DNA from: Coxiellaceae bacterium
Lineage (GTDB): Bacteria > Pseudomonadota > Gammaproteobacteria > Coxiellales > Coxiellaceae
DNA: 37,144 bases
Assembly: GCA_029212925.1 (NCBI GenBank)
Contig: JARGOB010000014.1
Span: 1 to 37,144 of the forward strand
Direction of reading: 5' to 3'
The translations under genes were made by a program, and so were the position numbers. Below the pieces are notes generated by a model, which worked only from the letters and a program-made list of their open reading frames with translations, was not told the DNA's origin and searched no databases. This document shows, piece by piece, positions 8,116 to 16,838 of this stretch (the first letter of the stretch is position 1; every line of letters starts with the position of its first letter).

Positions 8116-9231
8116 ATGACTGACCGCTACTTCCCACAAGGCATTGCTAGTAATAATACTTTCTGCAATCGTGATAAAGAAAGAGCTGAACTAAAAGCTA
8201 GCATTAAAGCTCACGAACACACGGTATTAGTGGCGCCGAGACGTTATGGCAAAACCAGCTTAATTACACAGGTACTGAATGAAATTAATGCTGCTGGTAT
8301 GAGCATTGACTTTTTCTTAGTATTAACTCAAGCAGAGGTAAAAAAGCAAATTGCTGAAGGCGTATCACAGTTAATTACACAGCTGCTACCTAAAACAAAA
8401 ACCACCAGTGAAAAAATCATTGATAAAATAAAATCAATTAACCCAAAACTTACCTTTAATTTATTAGGGCAAAAACTAGAAATCGATAGCAAACAAACCT
8501 CAGAAAAAAGCATCTCTGAACTGCTATTGGCGCTTGATCAATTTGCTATAAAAGTGAATAAAACCTGCGTATTGGTACTCGATGAATTTCAGCAAATAGG
8601 TGAGCTCGATGAAAACCACGCTATCGAAGCTGCCATTAGACATGCCGTTGAACGCAGTCAAAACGTCAGCTATATTTTTTGTGGTAGCAAACGCCACTTA
8701 CTTAATGAAATGTTTAGTGATAAATCAAGGCCCCTGTATCACGCGTGCGACCTAATGAGCATTGGTCGCATTAGCACGCCTTGCTATCAAAAATTCTTAA
8801 ACGAAAATGCTAAACGGCGATGGAGAAAAACGCTTCACTCAGACGTTACTGATGAAATCATTCACCTGGCTGCCAATCACCCCTACTATATTAATGCTTT
8901 ATGCAGACGTTTATGGCGGCAAGATAAACCTCCTACACTCAGTCAAACTCAACAAGGTTGGTCAGATTATGTTGAACAACAATCGCCGTGGATTATTACT
9001 GATATTAGTAACTTGACGTTAAATCGACGCAAAGTTATCGCAGCACTTGCTCTACACCCCACCAAAACACCGCAAGGCCAAACTTTTTCACAACAATCTG
9101 ATGTTAGCCCTGCCGGTATTAAAAAATGCCTGGATTATTTACGAAAAATGGACATGGTTTATCAAGATACAAATAATACCTATCAAGTACTAGACCCTGT
9201 AGTCGCTTACTTTCTACGTGAACGCAGTTAG
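8116..9231 (+). CDS. AAA-type ATPase (archaeal-ATPase/PF01637-like, MNS clan)
   Basis: A 371-aa STAND-like NTPase. It opens with the family hallmark F-x-N-R-D-x-E (residues 16-22), then Walker A APRRYGKTS at 40-48, Walker B CVLVLDEFQ at 151-159 with catalytic-type D156-E157, a sensor strand YIFCGSKRHL (186-195), and a C-terminal part (about 290-371) that looks like a winged helix (LRKMDMVYQDTNNTYQVLDPVVAYFLRE). There is no C-terminal nuclease-like extension, in contrast to the second ATPase of this region. Such proteins are abundant in archaea and scattered in intracellular bacteria; the biochemical role is not established. The 14-bp palindromic array directly upstream suggests DNA binding or autoregulation. 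Only a weak ribosome-binding site is visible. Confidence 0.85.
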   Translation: MTDRYFPQGIASNNTFCNRDKERAELKASIKAHEHTVLVAPRRYGKTSLITQVLNEINAAGMSIDFFLVLTQAEVKKQIAEGVSQLITQLLPKTKTTSEKIIDKIKSINPKLTFNLLGQKLEIDSKQTSEKSISELLLALDQFAIKVNKTCVLVLDEFQQIGELDENHAIEAAIRHAVERSQNVSYIFCGSKRHLLNEMFSDKSRPLYHACDLMSIGRISTPCYQKFLNENAKRRWRKTLHSDVTDEIIHLAANHPYYINALCRRLWRQDKPPTLSQTQQGWSDYVEQQSPWIITDISNLTLNRRKVIAALALHPTKTPQGQTFSQQSDVSPAGIKKCLDYLRKMDMVYQDTNNTYQVLDPVVAYFLRERS

Positions 9232-9403
9232 CATCAGTTCAAATGAAACATTAATCAGAATTGATAGCAATACACTTAGGCGCTAACTTCGCTATCGTTC
9301 ATTACGAAACGTTCTTTCACATCTTTTTGGGCATCTGAAAAGCCAAGCTGTCATGTATAGTGATGGTTTTATTTTTGGTCGAGTAGCTGAGGAGAAACGG
9401 TTT

Positions 9404-12262
9404 ATGAACGATTTAAAAACTTTGCGCGCTTACTACCAACAAGACCCCACATTAATACATGCCACCGAGTTGTGGCAGGCTGCTGCCAAGGTAGATCACA
9501 AAGCCTATTTCGACACCATCGCAGCACTCAAAAAGTGTTTAAACAAAGGTGAAATCCACGCTGGTAAAATTCATGCGCTAGCGGCTGACCCACTACTAAA
9601 AGTTGCCGTTACTGATAACACCGAGCTGCTGCATGCATACCAACGGTTAAAACAACAATTCGTTACAACACGCGCTCAAGCACTCTATAATAAATCCCGT
9701 CAATTATTTTTAGCACTTCCTAGTGCCGACTTTATCAACGCTGATACAACACAATGCCCACACACCAAAGCCGTAATTAATTATTACAACCAACTGAATT
9801 ATTTTGTGCAACACGAGGTAATGAGCCAACCATCGATTAATGCACGCGTTAGCGCTTTCGCTAGCTGGCTTAGTGTGATTAATAAACTGCAACAACAAGG
9901 TGACTATTGCTCGTTTAGCGCTATTGCTCAAGCACTGAGCATTGGACTAGCAAAATTACACTCAGTAAAAAATGGCCTGTCAGTCAGGCAACTCGACCAA
10001 CTGCACAATATAAATCACCTTATATCCAATCCCAATGCGATAAAACAAATGCTCGCTAGTCACACACAAGCAGCAATTCCTGATCCCAGCATATATCGTC
10101 ATAGCATTGGCCTATATGCCGTTGATAATCAACAGGATCATTCTGAAGAATTGACTCAATTACAAACGCAATTGGTCGAACACCAACAAGCATTGCTGTC
10201 GGATGATCAATCTATCGATCTGCCTTGCGAGATAAACACATGGTCTGCACCAGAAAAAAAAATAAATGTTAGTCAGCATGAAAAACAAAACAAAACCAAG
10301 GTCAGCGCTAATCTTCACCACCAACATAAATATTGCCTAATATCCCAGCTGGCCGATCCGCTTTTACAGCAGCTTATTATTAACAAAGGCTTGATCATTA
10401 ATGAAAGCGTAACCGATGATGAGATCGATCAGCTCAATCGCACACTGAAAAACACTATCAGCACAAAAAAATATTCCAAATTACTACTTAATCTAAACAT
10501 TCAACTGACTGAAGATGAAATCAAGCAAGTTAATCGTCATGAGCCACAACTGTATTACCGTAGCCTCATTGATAACCCTTTATTAAGAAAGGCACTGCAA
10601 CAAACAGAAATTTACTATGATCACCGTGGCGGCTCAACCGCAAATAAAATCCAACAACTGAATACGCAATGTCGCGCAGGTATTAACACAAAAAAACTGG
10701 GTAGTGCACTGGCATCGCTAGGAGTCTCGTTAGATAGCGACCAATTGCAAACTGTAACAAACGATATCAATCGACGTCGACACCTCACGCCAACACCGCG
10801 CATTGAACAGCTATTAACGCGAGCTAACTTACTATTAAAACAACCGCTACTAAAGCATATTAAAGTGCAGATGAATGACACCATGCAATTACTGCGTTAT
10901 GAAGATGATCCACACGTACTGAAACAATATTTAGGTGATATTTTATCTAAGAATGGCATGCGCAATGCGGCACCAAACCCCTACATGAATACACTAAATG
11001 AACTCGTATCGATTATCCAACAACTCAGCACATTGCGAACACAACTGGACAATAATGATTACAACCACAGTCTGCTAAAACGCATCGAACAGTTCAGGTC
11101 TACAATCCATAAACCTTTTTATCAACATTTATTTGATCGTCAACAATTAATGTACGATGCACTAGCTGACATCAACGCTTCTGGACAACTCAGTGCGGAC
11201 TGCCAACAACGTGCCGTAGAATATGCATCGAACGCGTGGAGGGTGTCTTTAGGCTCACGCAGCCATAACTATATCAATAGTCGATTAAACAAATTACAAC
11301 AACGCGCCGTGGGCGAAGCCAAACGCAATGCTTATAATCAATTTAAACATATGCAACACGCACTCGATGTAACATGGCAACGGCTGTGTCATTTCAGCCA
11401 ACGCAGCGAAGGCGGCATGCAACCTGACTATAAGGACTTGTTACAACAAGTCAGTGCCACCAAAGATACAGAAACACTTGATCGTATTGAACAACAAGTC
11501 ATTCAAGATGCGAAAACACAACAACTGCAGCAAGCATGGTTGGATTACAGCATATCAGTCAGTAACTGCAGCCATCAATATCAAACCGTTTTTGATTTAC
11601 AAAAAAAATACACTGATGTTGCCAGCAAGATGGATCAACAATATCATGCTCAATGGTCCCATGAGGGTAATCAGTTTGGTCAACATAAAAAAAATATTGA
11701 GGATTTATCACAGCTATTAGCCGGTAGAAACCCTAAACGATTGAGCACTATTCAAGATCAAATCAATATCATTTGCTTTGCTCAATTAACATCTTTTAAT
11801 AAACTAACTAGCCGCATCGCTAGCATGAGAAAGCAATTACAGACTGATACTGAAAAAGTAATAAGGCAACCAGAGCATCAAAAGGAAACTGACATGAGTG
11901 GGGATATCGTCGACCATCAATCCATCACCCCTACCATCGCAACTGTACCCACACAATCAAATCATTGGCAGCAAGTAGCCCTATGGGGAGCCACAGGAGC
12001 TGGTGCCTTAATACTAGGAGCAGCCGGTATGCATTATGCCCCGCACCTTATCGCACGACTTGCATCATTAGGTGTATTTGGTGTAATTGGTATAAAGACT
12101 GCCGTAACAGCCAGTAGTGCGGCTGTCGGTGGCGCTGCGGGGCATTGGTTTGAAAAAAATCTATTAAATCGTTTTGGTATTTTTGCTTCTAAGGGTGAAA
12201 CAAAAATAATTGGGCAGCAAGATAGCAACCAGAATCAAATAACAATGAACAGAACCTGGTGA
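9404..12262 (+). CDS. Large helical protein with repeats and C-terminal membrane hairpin, 952 aa
   Basis: Not recognised. Most of the protein is Gln/His/Leu-rich alpha-helix. A short recurring element, [DNQ]PLL followed by a helix, appears near residues 62, 318, 391 and 480, and helical blocks such as SKLLLNLNIQLTEDEIKQV (358-376) and GSALASLGVSLDSDQLQTV (433-451) resemble each other, so the middle contains diverged repeats. The C-terminus (about 880-935) has two glycine/alanine-rich hydrophobic segments separated by a short turn, like a membrane-inserting hairpin, followed by a short polar tail. ATG 9404 has GAGGAG upstream at a good distance; an in-frame ATG at 9353 lacks such a site. Candidate secreted effector that inserts into host membranes; this is inference from layout and neighbours. 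Confidence 0.75.
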   Translation: MNDLKTLRAYYQQDPTLIHATELWQAAAKVDHKAYFDTIAALKKCLNKGEIHAGKIHALAADPLLKVAVTDNTELLHAYQRLKQQFVTTRAQALYNKSRQLFLALPSADFINADTTQCPHTKAVINYYNQLNYFVQHEVMSQPSINARVSAFASWLSVINKLQQQGDYCSFSAIAQALSIGLAKLHSVKNGLSVRQLDQLHNINHLISNPNAIKQMLASHTQAAIPDPSIYRHSIGLYAVDNQQDHSEELTQLQTQLVEHQQALLSDDQSIDLPCEINTWSAPEKKINVSQHEKQNKTKVSANLHHQHKYCLISQLADPLLQQLIINKGLIINESVTDDEIDQLNRTLKNTISTKKYSKLLLNLNIQLTEDEIKQVNRHEPQLYYRSLIDNPLLRKALQQTEIYYDHRGGSTANKIQQLNTQCRAGINTKKLGSALASLGVSLDSDQLQTVTNDINRRRHLTPTPRIEQLLTRANLLLKQPLLKHIKVQMNDTMQLLRYEDDPHVLKQYLGDILSKNGMRNAAPNPYMNTLNELVSIIQQLSTLRTQLDNNDYNHSLLKRIEQFRSTIHKPFYQHLFDRQQLMYDALADINASGQLSADCQQRAVEYASNAWRVSLGSRSHNYINSRLNKLQQRAVGEAKRNAYNQFKHMQHALDVTWQRLCHFSQRSEGGMQPDYKDLLQQVSATKDTETLDRIEQQVIQDAKTQQLQQAWLDYSISVSNCSHQYQTVFDLQKKYTDVASKMDQQYHAQWSHEGNQFGQHKKNIEDLSQLLAGRNPKRLSTIQDQINIICFAQLTSFNKLTSRIASMRKQLQTDTEKVIRQPEHQKETDMSGDIVDHQSITPTIATVPTQSNHWQQVALWGATGAGALILGAAGMHYAPHLIARLASLGVFGVIGIKTAVTASSAAVGGAAGHWFEKNLLNRFGIFASKGETKIIGQQDSNQNQITMNRTW

Positions 12263-12292
12263 TTTAAGGGAAATGACAACATCGTAATGAAA

Positions 12293-13753
12293 TTAAAAAA
12301 AATCACCTAAATCTATTACAGCAGATATCAGCTCTTCTGAATACATAGTTGACTTAATTCCACGCGCTGAGATCATGGCAATAAATACTTGCTTATCTAT
12401 CTTCGTTACGTTAACAAAGCAATCGATTTTATTTTGCAATACGTTAGCATAGGCTTTGTCGATACAAAACGGCTTTTCAGTGTACTTGATTTCACAAACA
12501 GTAATGCAACCATCTGGTCGATCAAATAGTAAATCGATCTGAGCTCCCGATTGATTATCACCTTTTAACGCCGTATGTCGCCATGTATGTGATCGACTGC
12601 CATCAGGAATATCGAGTGCCTTTCTTATTTGGCTGATATGCTTGTAACAAACCGACTCAAACGCATAACCTGCCCAGGTATACCATGCTGGTGTGCCACA
12701 TTTGGCTATCCAAAACTTATTGTCAGCCTCCATACGAATTAAGCTCTGCTTTTCTGGCTGCACCCAAGTTAAATAAAACAAGGAAAACTCATCGATCACC
12801 TTGTAATATCTACCACGTGATTTATGACCCATAGGCGTGAAAGACAAAATGAAACCCGCCTCTTCTAAATTATTTAACTTCGTACTCAGCGAACCACCAC
12901 TGGTTAGCATGCACTGCTTTTCTATACCTTTGCGAGAAATCCCATAATGTTTCGCTGCTATTACTTTAATGAGCTCAATATATGCATCGGCATCGTTAAA
13001 CAAAGAATGAAATAACTTGTTAAATTCGTCAAACAATACACTGCCTTGCCGAAAATATAAATGATTAATATTCTGCGCTGCTGAGAGGTTTTTCTTGATG
13101 GCAGATAAATAAAATGGAATACCGCCAAATGCCATATAAAGTTCAACTATTTGTTGATGGTTAAACTGACAACCTAAATATTTCATGTAGCGCTTTACTT
13201 CTGACAGGTTAAATGGCCTGATATTTAATTGCCGTGTAACACGATTATGCAAGCCGCCTTTATTATTGATAATTTTTTTAATAATCCATGAAGCCGATGA
13301 ACCGCAAATAATAAATTTCACATTGTTTAAATGACACCAATACTTATTCCAAAAATAATCTATCGCAGCTAATAACCCAGACCGCGGCGTATCCATCCAA
13401 GGTAGCTCATCAAAAAACAATACTACTTTATCTTTTACTGCTCGTTTTTCAATAGCGGTGGTTAATTGTTGAAAGGCCTCCTTCCATCGTGTTGCTGCTT
13501 GTATTGGCAAACCGTCATAAAATGTCTCAGAAATAGCTTCTGAAAAGTTCTCTAGTTGCTCACCTAATGCCCCCTTATAAAGCCCCAGCACACGGAAATA
13601 TACGCACTTTCTTGACTTAAAATAATGATTCAACAAGTAGCTTTTACCCACCCGCCGACGCCCATAAACCGCTAAAAATTCCGCCTTATTCGAGCCAAGC
13701 ATATCTGATAGCTCCTGCTGCTCCTGCTGACGGCTAATTATTTCTTCTTTCAT
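12293..13753 (-). CDS. AAA ATPase with DUF234-type C-terminal nuclease-like domain
   Basis: A 486-aa protein of the archaeal-ATPase (PF01637) plus DUF234 (PF03008) architecture. Residues 7-15 (SRQQEQQEL) fit the family entry motif, Walker A is GRRRVGKS (31-38), Walker B is VVLFFDELPWMDT (110-122), and a sensor strand FIICGSSASW is at 147-156. The C-terminal part carries the elements of a PD-(D/E)xK fold: E366, D407 in GAQIDLLFD, and E421-x-K423 in VCEIKY. A winged-helix region lies between (about 255-330). It converges on the 952-aa gene. A cluster of inverted repeats lies just upstream of its start. Function of the family is not known; DNA binding or cleavage is suggested by the nuclease-like residues. 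Confidence 0.88.
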   Translation of the reverse strand: MKEEIISRQQEQQELSDMLGSNKAEFLAVYGRRRVGKSYLLNHYFKSRKCVYFRVLGLYKGALGEQLENFSEAISETFYDGLPIQAATRWKEAFQQLTTAIEKRAVKDKVVLFFDELPWMDTPRSGLLAAIDYFWNKYWCHLNNVKFIICGSSASWIIKKIINNKGGLHNRVTRQLNIRPFNLSEVKRYMKYLGCQFNHQQIVELYMAFGGIPFYLSAIKKNLSAAQNINHLYFRQGSVLFDEFNKLFHSLFNDADAYIELIKVIAAKHYGISRKGIEKQCMLTSGGSLSTKLNNLEEAGFILSFTPMGHKSRGRYYKVIDEFSLFYLTWVQPEKQSLIRMEADNKFWIAKCGTPAWYTWAGYAFESVCYKHISQIRKALDIPDGSRSHTWRHTALKGDNQSGAQIDLLFDRPDGCITVCEIKYTEKPFCIDKAYANVLQNKIDCFVNVTKIDKQVFIAMISARGIKSTMYSEELISAVIDLGDFF

Positions 13754-13784
13754 TACAATACCTTAAACAAGAGCCCACGCAAAT

Positions 13785-13933
13785 ATAACGTTATAATGGG
13801 CCGTAAAAATAGATTTTCGATATTTTACGGCCCATTATAGCAGATCTATAATGGGCCGTAAAATCACGAATATTAATTTTTATGGCCAGGTATAGACTAG
13901 CTATAACCGGCCATAAAAAACAGATTTATAGCC
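13785..13933. repeat. Cluster of inverted and direct repeats upstream of the DUF234 ATPase
   Basis: The 17-mer TATAATGGGCCGTAAAA occurs at 13792-13808, as a perfect inverted copy at 13823-13839 and again directly at 13847-13863. A related but different inverted pair, TTTTTATGGCC (13877-13887) and GGCCATAAAAA (13909-13919), extends inward through GGTATAG/CTATAACC. The common core is GGCC[GA]TAAAA. A short palindrome ATAACGTTAT is at 13785-13794. The first arms can form a long hairpin with a 14-base loop. The cluster begins about 30 bases upstream of the ATPase start codon. Possible operator, binding array or palindromic mobile repeat. Confidence 0.88.
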
Positions 13934-13942
13934 GAAAGCAGG

Positions 13943-14542
13943 TCACTTTTGAATGGTAAATACTTGCTCAACAGCTAGTGCTTTGGAGCTAATGCATATC
14001 TCATCACCAACACTTACCTCACCAACACCTTTGGGTGTGCCGGTATAAATCAAATCACCAGGCTGTAACCGCCAAATCGTAGCCACTTCAGTCACCACTT
14101 GATTAACCGACCGAATCATTTGTTTAGTATTAGCGTCTTGCTTAACTTCACCATTAACCCGGCAACAAATATCAATGTCATATAAATCGACACCAACAAC
14201 AGTCACCCAATCAGCCGTTCGCGCACTGCCATCAAATGCTTTGGCTTTTTCCCACGGCAGACCTTTATCTTTTAAACGGGTTTGCACATCACGCAAAGTC
14301 ATATCAAGCCCGATAGAAATATCCGCAAGCTGTAAATCTTTACCGATACGCACAACAACCTCCGTTTCAAACTGCAATTGTTCACCATGCGAGGGATAAC
14401 GGATTGTAGAGGCATTATCTGCCATGCTACTATAAGGCTTCATAAAAATAACTGGCTCAGTTGGCACTTCATTATCAAGCTCTTCTATATGCTCAACATA
14501 ATTTCTACCGATACAAAATATTCTGGGACAAAACGAGGTCAC
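13943..14542 (-). CDS. Fumarylacetoacetate hydrolase-family enzyme (YcgM/FAHD1-like)
   Basis: A 199-aa single-domain FAH-family protein, like E. coli YcgM and human FAHD1, which act as acylpyruvase, oxaloacetate decarboxylase or oxaloacetate tautomerase. The entry motif IFCIGRNYVEH is at 8-18, metal-binding E59 and E61 lie in QFETEVVVRIG, D80 in GLDMTLRD, and the conserved lysine region PWEKAKAFD is at 96-104. The end motif PGDLIYTGTPKGVG is intact. Metal-dependent (Mg2+ or Mn2+) and cytosolic. It follows the three-paralogue operon by 40 bases on the same strand, so it may be read through from there, though its metabolic role has no obvious tie to those genes. Confidence 0.92.
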   Translation of the reverse strand: MTSFCPRIFCIGRNYVEHIEELDNEVPTEPVIFMKPYSSMADNASTIRYPSHGEQLQFETEVVVRIGKDLQLADISIGLDMTLRDVQTRLKDKGLPWEKAKAFDGSARTADWVTVVGVDLYDIDICCRVNGEVKQDANTKQMIRSVNQVVTEVATIWRLQPGDLIYTGTPKGVGEVSVGDEICISSKALAVEQVFTIQK

Positions 14543-14582
14543 TCTAAGGCTCCTTATGACAGTGAAAGCTACTTCCTACAAA

Positions 14583-16772
14583 TCAGATTTTAGCAGCAAT
14601 TGGATCTCGACGCTTGACCGATATTTCCGCACATCGTCGCTGAAGTTTCTCTTTGTCAGCTGGCGCATAAAAACACTCATCTGATTCAAGGTAGTCGCTA
14701 ACCATACTCAGCACGGGCGTTTGCAAGCGCTCCGGCATATCATCCTTAGTTTCAATATAGCTAAGCACATTGCCCAACAAGCACTGATGATCTTCATTAA
14801 GCATATGCGCAAAACTATAACCATTACCCAAATTCAGTAATTCATCGACAGCTGTTAATTTAGCTCTAATTCGCCAATCCTTATAAATTGGCAACGTGGA
14901 TATATAAGCTTTTTCCCAGTTGATGCCTCCACCCGGTTGTCGGCACACTGCAAGAGAAGCAAAATAAAACATTAATTGATTGTGGAATGCACTATAAGCC
15001 GATATAAAACTGCAGTTACCGCGTTTCTGCTGACTACGAACAATCATTTTCTCAGAAGACAACTGCAAATCCATGCCAATACCATCACCAGCACATGAAA
15101 AATCCGAAAAATAACTTAGCGGCAAACCCTTATTCAGAAGCTTATGTATAAATCCCGTAGTCTTTAACATCTCCGGCTTACCTACATGAAAAATACAGTG
15201 ACCGTATATAGCACCACCACTCTCACTTTCAACTGCCGACAAACCCCGGTTGTTGTAAATCATATACAATTCATCATCTATTTTTTTAAAGCTGATGGAT
15301 ATTGCATGCATTTCCGCCATAATACTAAATGTAACCGTACGACACAAAACTAAGCGTTCCTGCAAAGCAGCAACTGCGTCGTCATTGCACTCAAGCCCTA
15401 ACAAATAGCGATTATTCCACTCAAAATCAAATACAATTTGCTTAACAGCCTCTGAACCTATCTTATATATATTTTTCTTAACTTGAAAGTAAGATACTAT
15501 CGTTTCTAAAACAAATCGGCGAGCAGGACCCTGATGAAAACCACTGAGCTGAATTCTCATACCATATAACAAGTAAGTGAACTCACGACCACCCAACATT
15601 TGCACCCAGCCCAATATGTTTTGATACAGATGCAACTGATAACTATTATCGTGCCACAACAATAGCTTTTCAGTAGAAAATCTACAACGCTGTCGTGACT
15701 CAGCTTTATAGCCAAGCTTATGTGCAGCACCTAGATCTATATCTACCCCACAACCTTGCGACAAACATTCCGCTAACAATGGACGGCAGCTTTCATCTCC
15801 TGCTTTATAATATGCTTGAAGTTTTGCAAATGCCGCCGCATTATCATCGCGCATCGCTATTGCATGGCACTCAGCTGCGGTGGCTCGAGGGTGTAACTTA
15901 TCAAATGCAGTTTCACTTCCTCCACGAGATGCTATATCAAAACAGTGATTGGCATTGCCCAAATCAGGGCGAATTTGGTAAAAATCGCCAAGAAGATCTA
16001 GCGTATAGTTACTCATTTCTGGAACGAGCATTACAAATTCATGTAAGCGCTGTAACGCTTTTTTTTGATTTTTCACATCGCCGAGCAATAACACCTTTGT
16101 TAACAACTCAACTTGCTTGACAGCTTCTAAATGAATATGGTGTCTTAATATATGCTTACATGCGAGCTGAATATTTACATGATCAGCCATACAGACAGAT
16201 ACTTCTAACAATTGTTGCGCTACAGCAATATGCATATCAGCACCATACGTATCGTTTAACCGTGCAAATGCTTTGAGCGAATAATCGTACCATTGCGGCT
16301 TATTATCTGCATCGCGAAAATGATCCATTAGCAAACGGATATGCAAAACATCATCGGTTTCAGCAATCATCCGATCAAACAAATCAATAACTGCTGTTTC
16401 ATTTTCTGCATGACTGTTTTCAAGCAGTTGCGGTAAGTGCTCAACCGCTTCAAACCAATTTTTGTCGTCAAGCAATTTAACAATGTACGCCTGATACATC
16501 GTGTGAGCCTGATAATAAATATCATTACTATCACCACAGTCTTTAAATTCATAAACACACTGATGGAAGCAATTCGCCTGTAGATCTCCCGGCTGATCAG
16601 GCATTCGCTGCATATAAATCAAAATATTTTCGCGTAACTTAATAGCCACATCTGATTTTTTGGAGTCCTGCGACTTATAGGCATCAACCAGATCGATAAA
16701 GTCTGATTCAAAATCTTCTTCACTATCAACAACATCTGGATCTCTCGGGCGCATTTCACTGACTTCATTCAT
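14583..16772 (-). CDS. Putative cysteine-protease-type effector paralogue C, 729 aa, with Sel1-like repeat
   Basis: Third member of a tandem paralogous family. The N-terminal two thirds are helical; residues about 331-361 (LLAECLSQGCGVDIDLGAAHKLGY) read like a Sel1 repeat. The shared C-terminal module has H489 in EMHAISISF, N508 in NNRG exactly 19 residues later, GDGIGMDL at 562-569, and Q582 within QQKRGNC ending at C587. His, then Asn/Asp/Glu, then Gln shortly before Cys is the order used by clan CE peptidases and YopJ acetyltransferases; this assignment is inferred from residue order, not from recognised homology. There is no signal peptide or TM segment. It starts 66 bases downstream of paralogue B, with no clear ribosome-binding site at the ATG. 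Confidence 0.78.
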   Translation of the reverse strand: MNEVSEMRPRDPDVVDSEEDFESDFIDLVDAYKSQDSKKSDVAIKLRENILIYMQRMPDQPGDLQANCFHQCVYEFKDCGDSNDIYYQAHTMYQAYIVKLLDDKNWFEAVEHLPQLLENSHAENETAVIDLFDRMIAETDDVLHIRLLMDHFRDADNKPQWYDYSLKAFARLNDTYGADMHIAVAQQLLEVSVCMADHVNIQLACKHILRHHIHLEAVKQVELLTKVLLLGDVKNQKKALQRLHEFVMLVPEMSNYTLDLLGDFYQIRPDLGNANHCFDIASRGGSETAFDKLHPRATAAECHAIAMRDDNAAAFAKLQAYYKAGDESCRPLLAECLSQGCGVDIDLGAAHKLGYKAESRQRCRFSTEKLLLWHDNSYQLHLYQNILGWVQMLGGREFTYLLYGMRIQLSGFHQGPARRFVLETIVSYFQVKKNIYKIGSEAVKQIVFDFEWNNRYLLGLECNDDAVAALQERLVLCRTVTFSIMAEMHAISISFKKIDDELYMIYNNRGLSAVESESGGAIYGHCIFHVGKPEMLKTTGFIHKLLNKGLPLSYFSDFSCAGDGIGMDLQLSSEKMIVRSQQKRGNCSFISAYSAFHNQLMFYFASLAVCRQPGGGINWEKAYISTLPIYKDWRIRAKLTAVDELLNLGNGYSFAHMLNEDHQCLLGNVLSYIETKDDMPERLQTPVLSMVSDYLESDECFYAPADKEKLQRRCAEISVKRRDPIAAKI

Positions 16773-16838
16773 ATATCGAATTAGCTATAATATATCAAGC
16801 ATCTTAAGGCAATCTTAGATAAAGGAAATATCAACAGG

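Noticed and set aside
8116..13753. The two ATPases and the large gene between them as a known anti-phage defence system
   Set aside because: The ATPases are on opposite strands, the middle protein has no defence domain, and I recognise no toxin, nuclease pair or methylase apart from the DUF234 end.
7951..13933. A genomic island integrated at the tRNA-Pro 3' end
   Set aside because: I found no second copy of the tRNA 3' end downstream and no integrase gene in the window, so there is no boundary to support an island.
15695..16120. Open frame on the plus strand inside paralogue C (141 codons)
   Set aside because: It lies wholly antisense to a well-supported gene, has no ribosome-binding site and no recognisable protein character. 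The same applies to the 135-codon frame at 7101-7508 inside the 872-aa gene.
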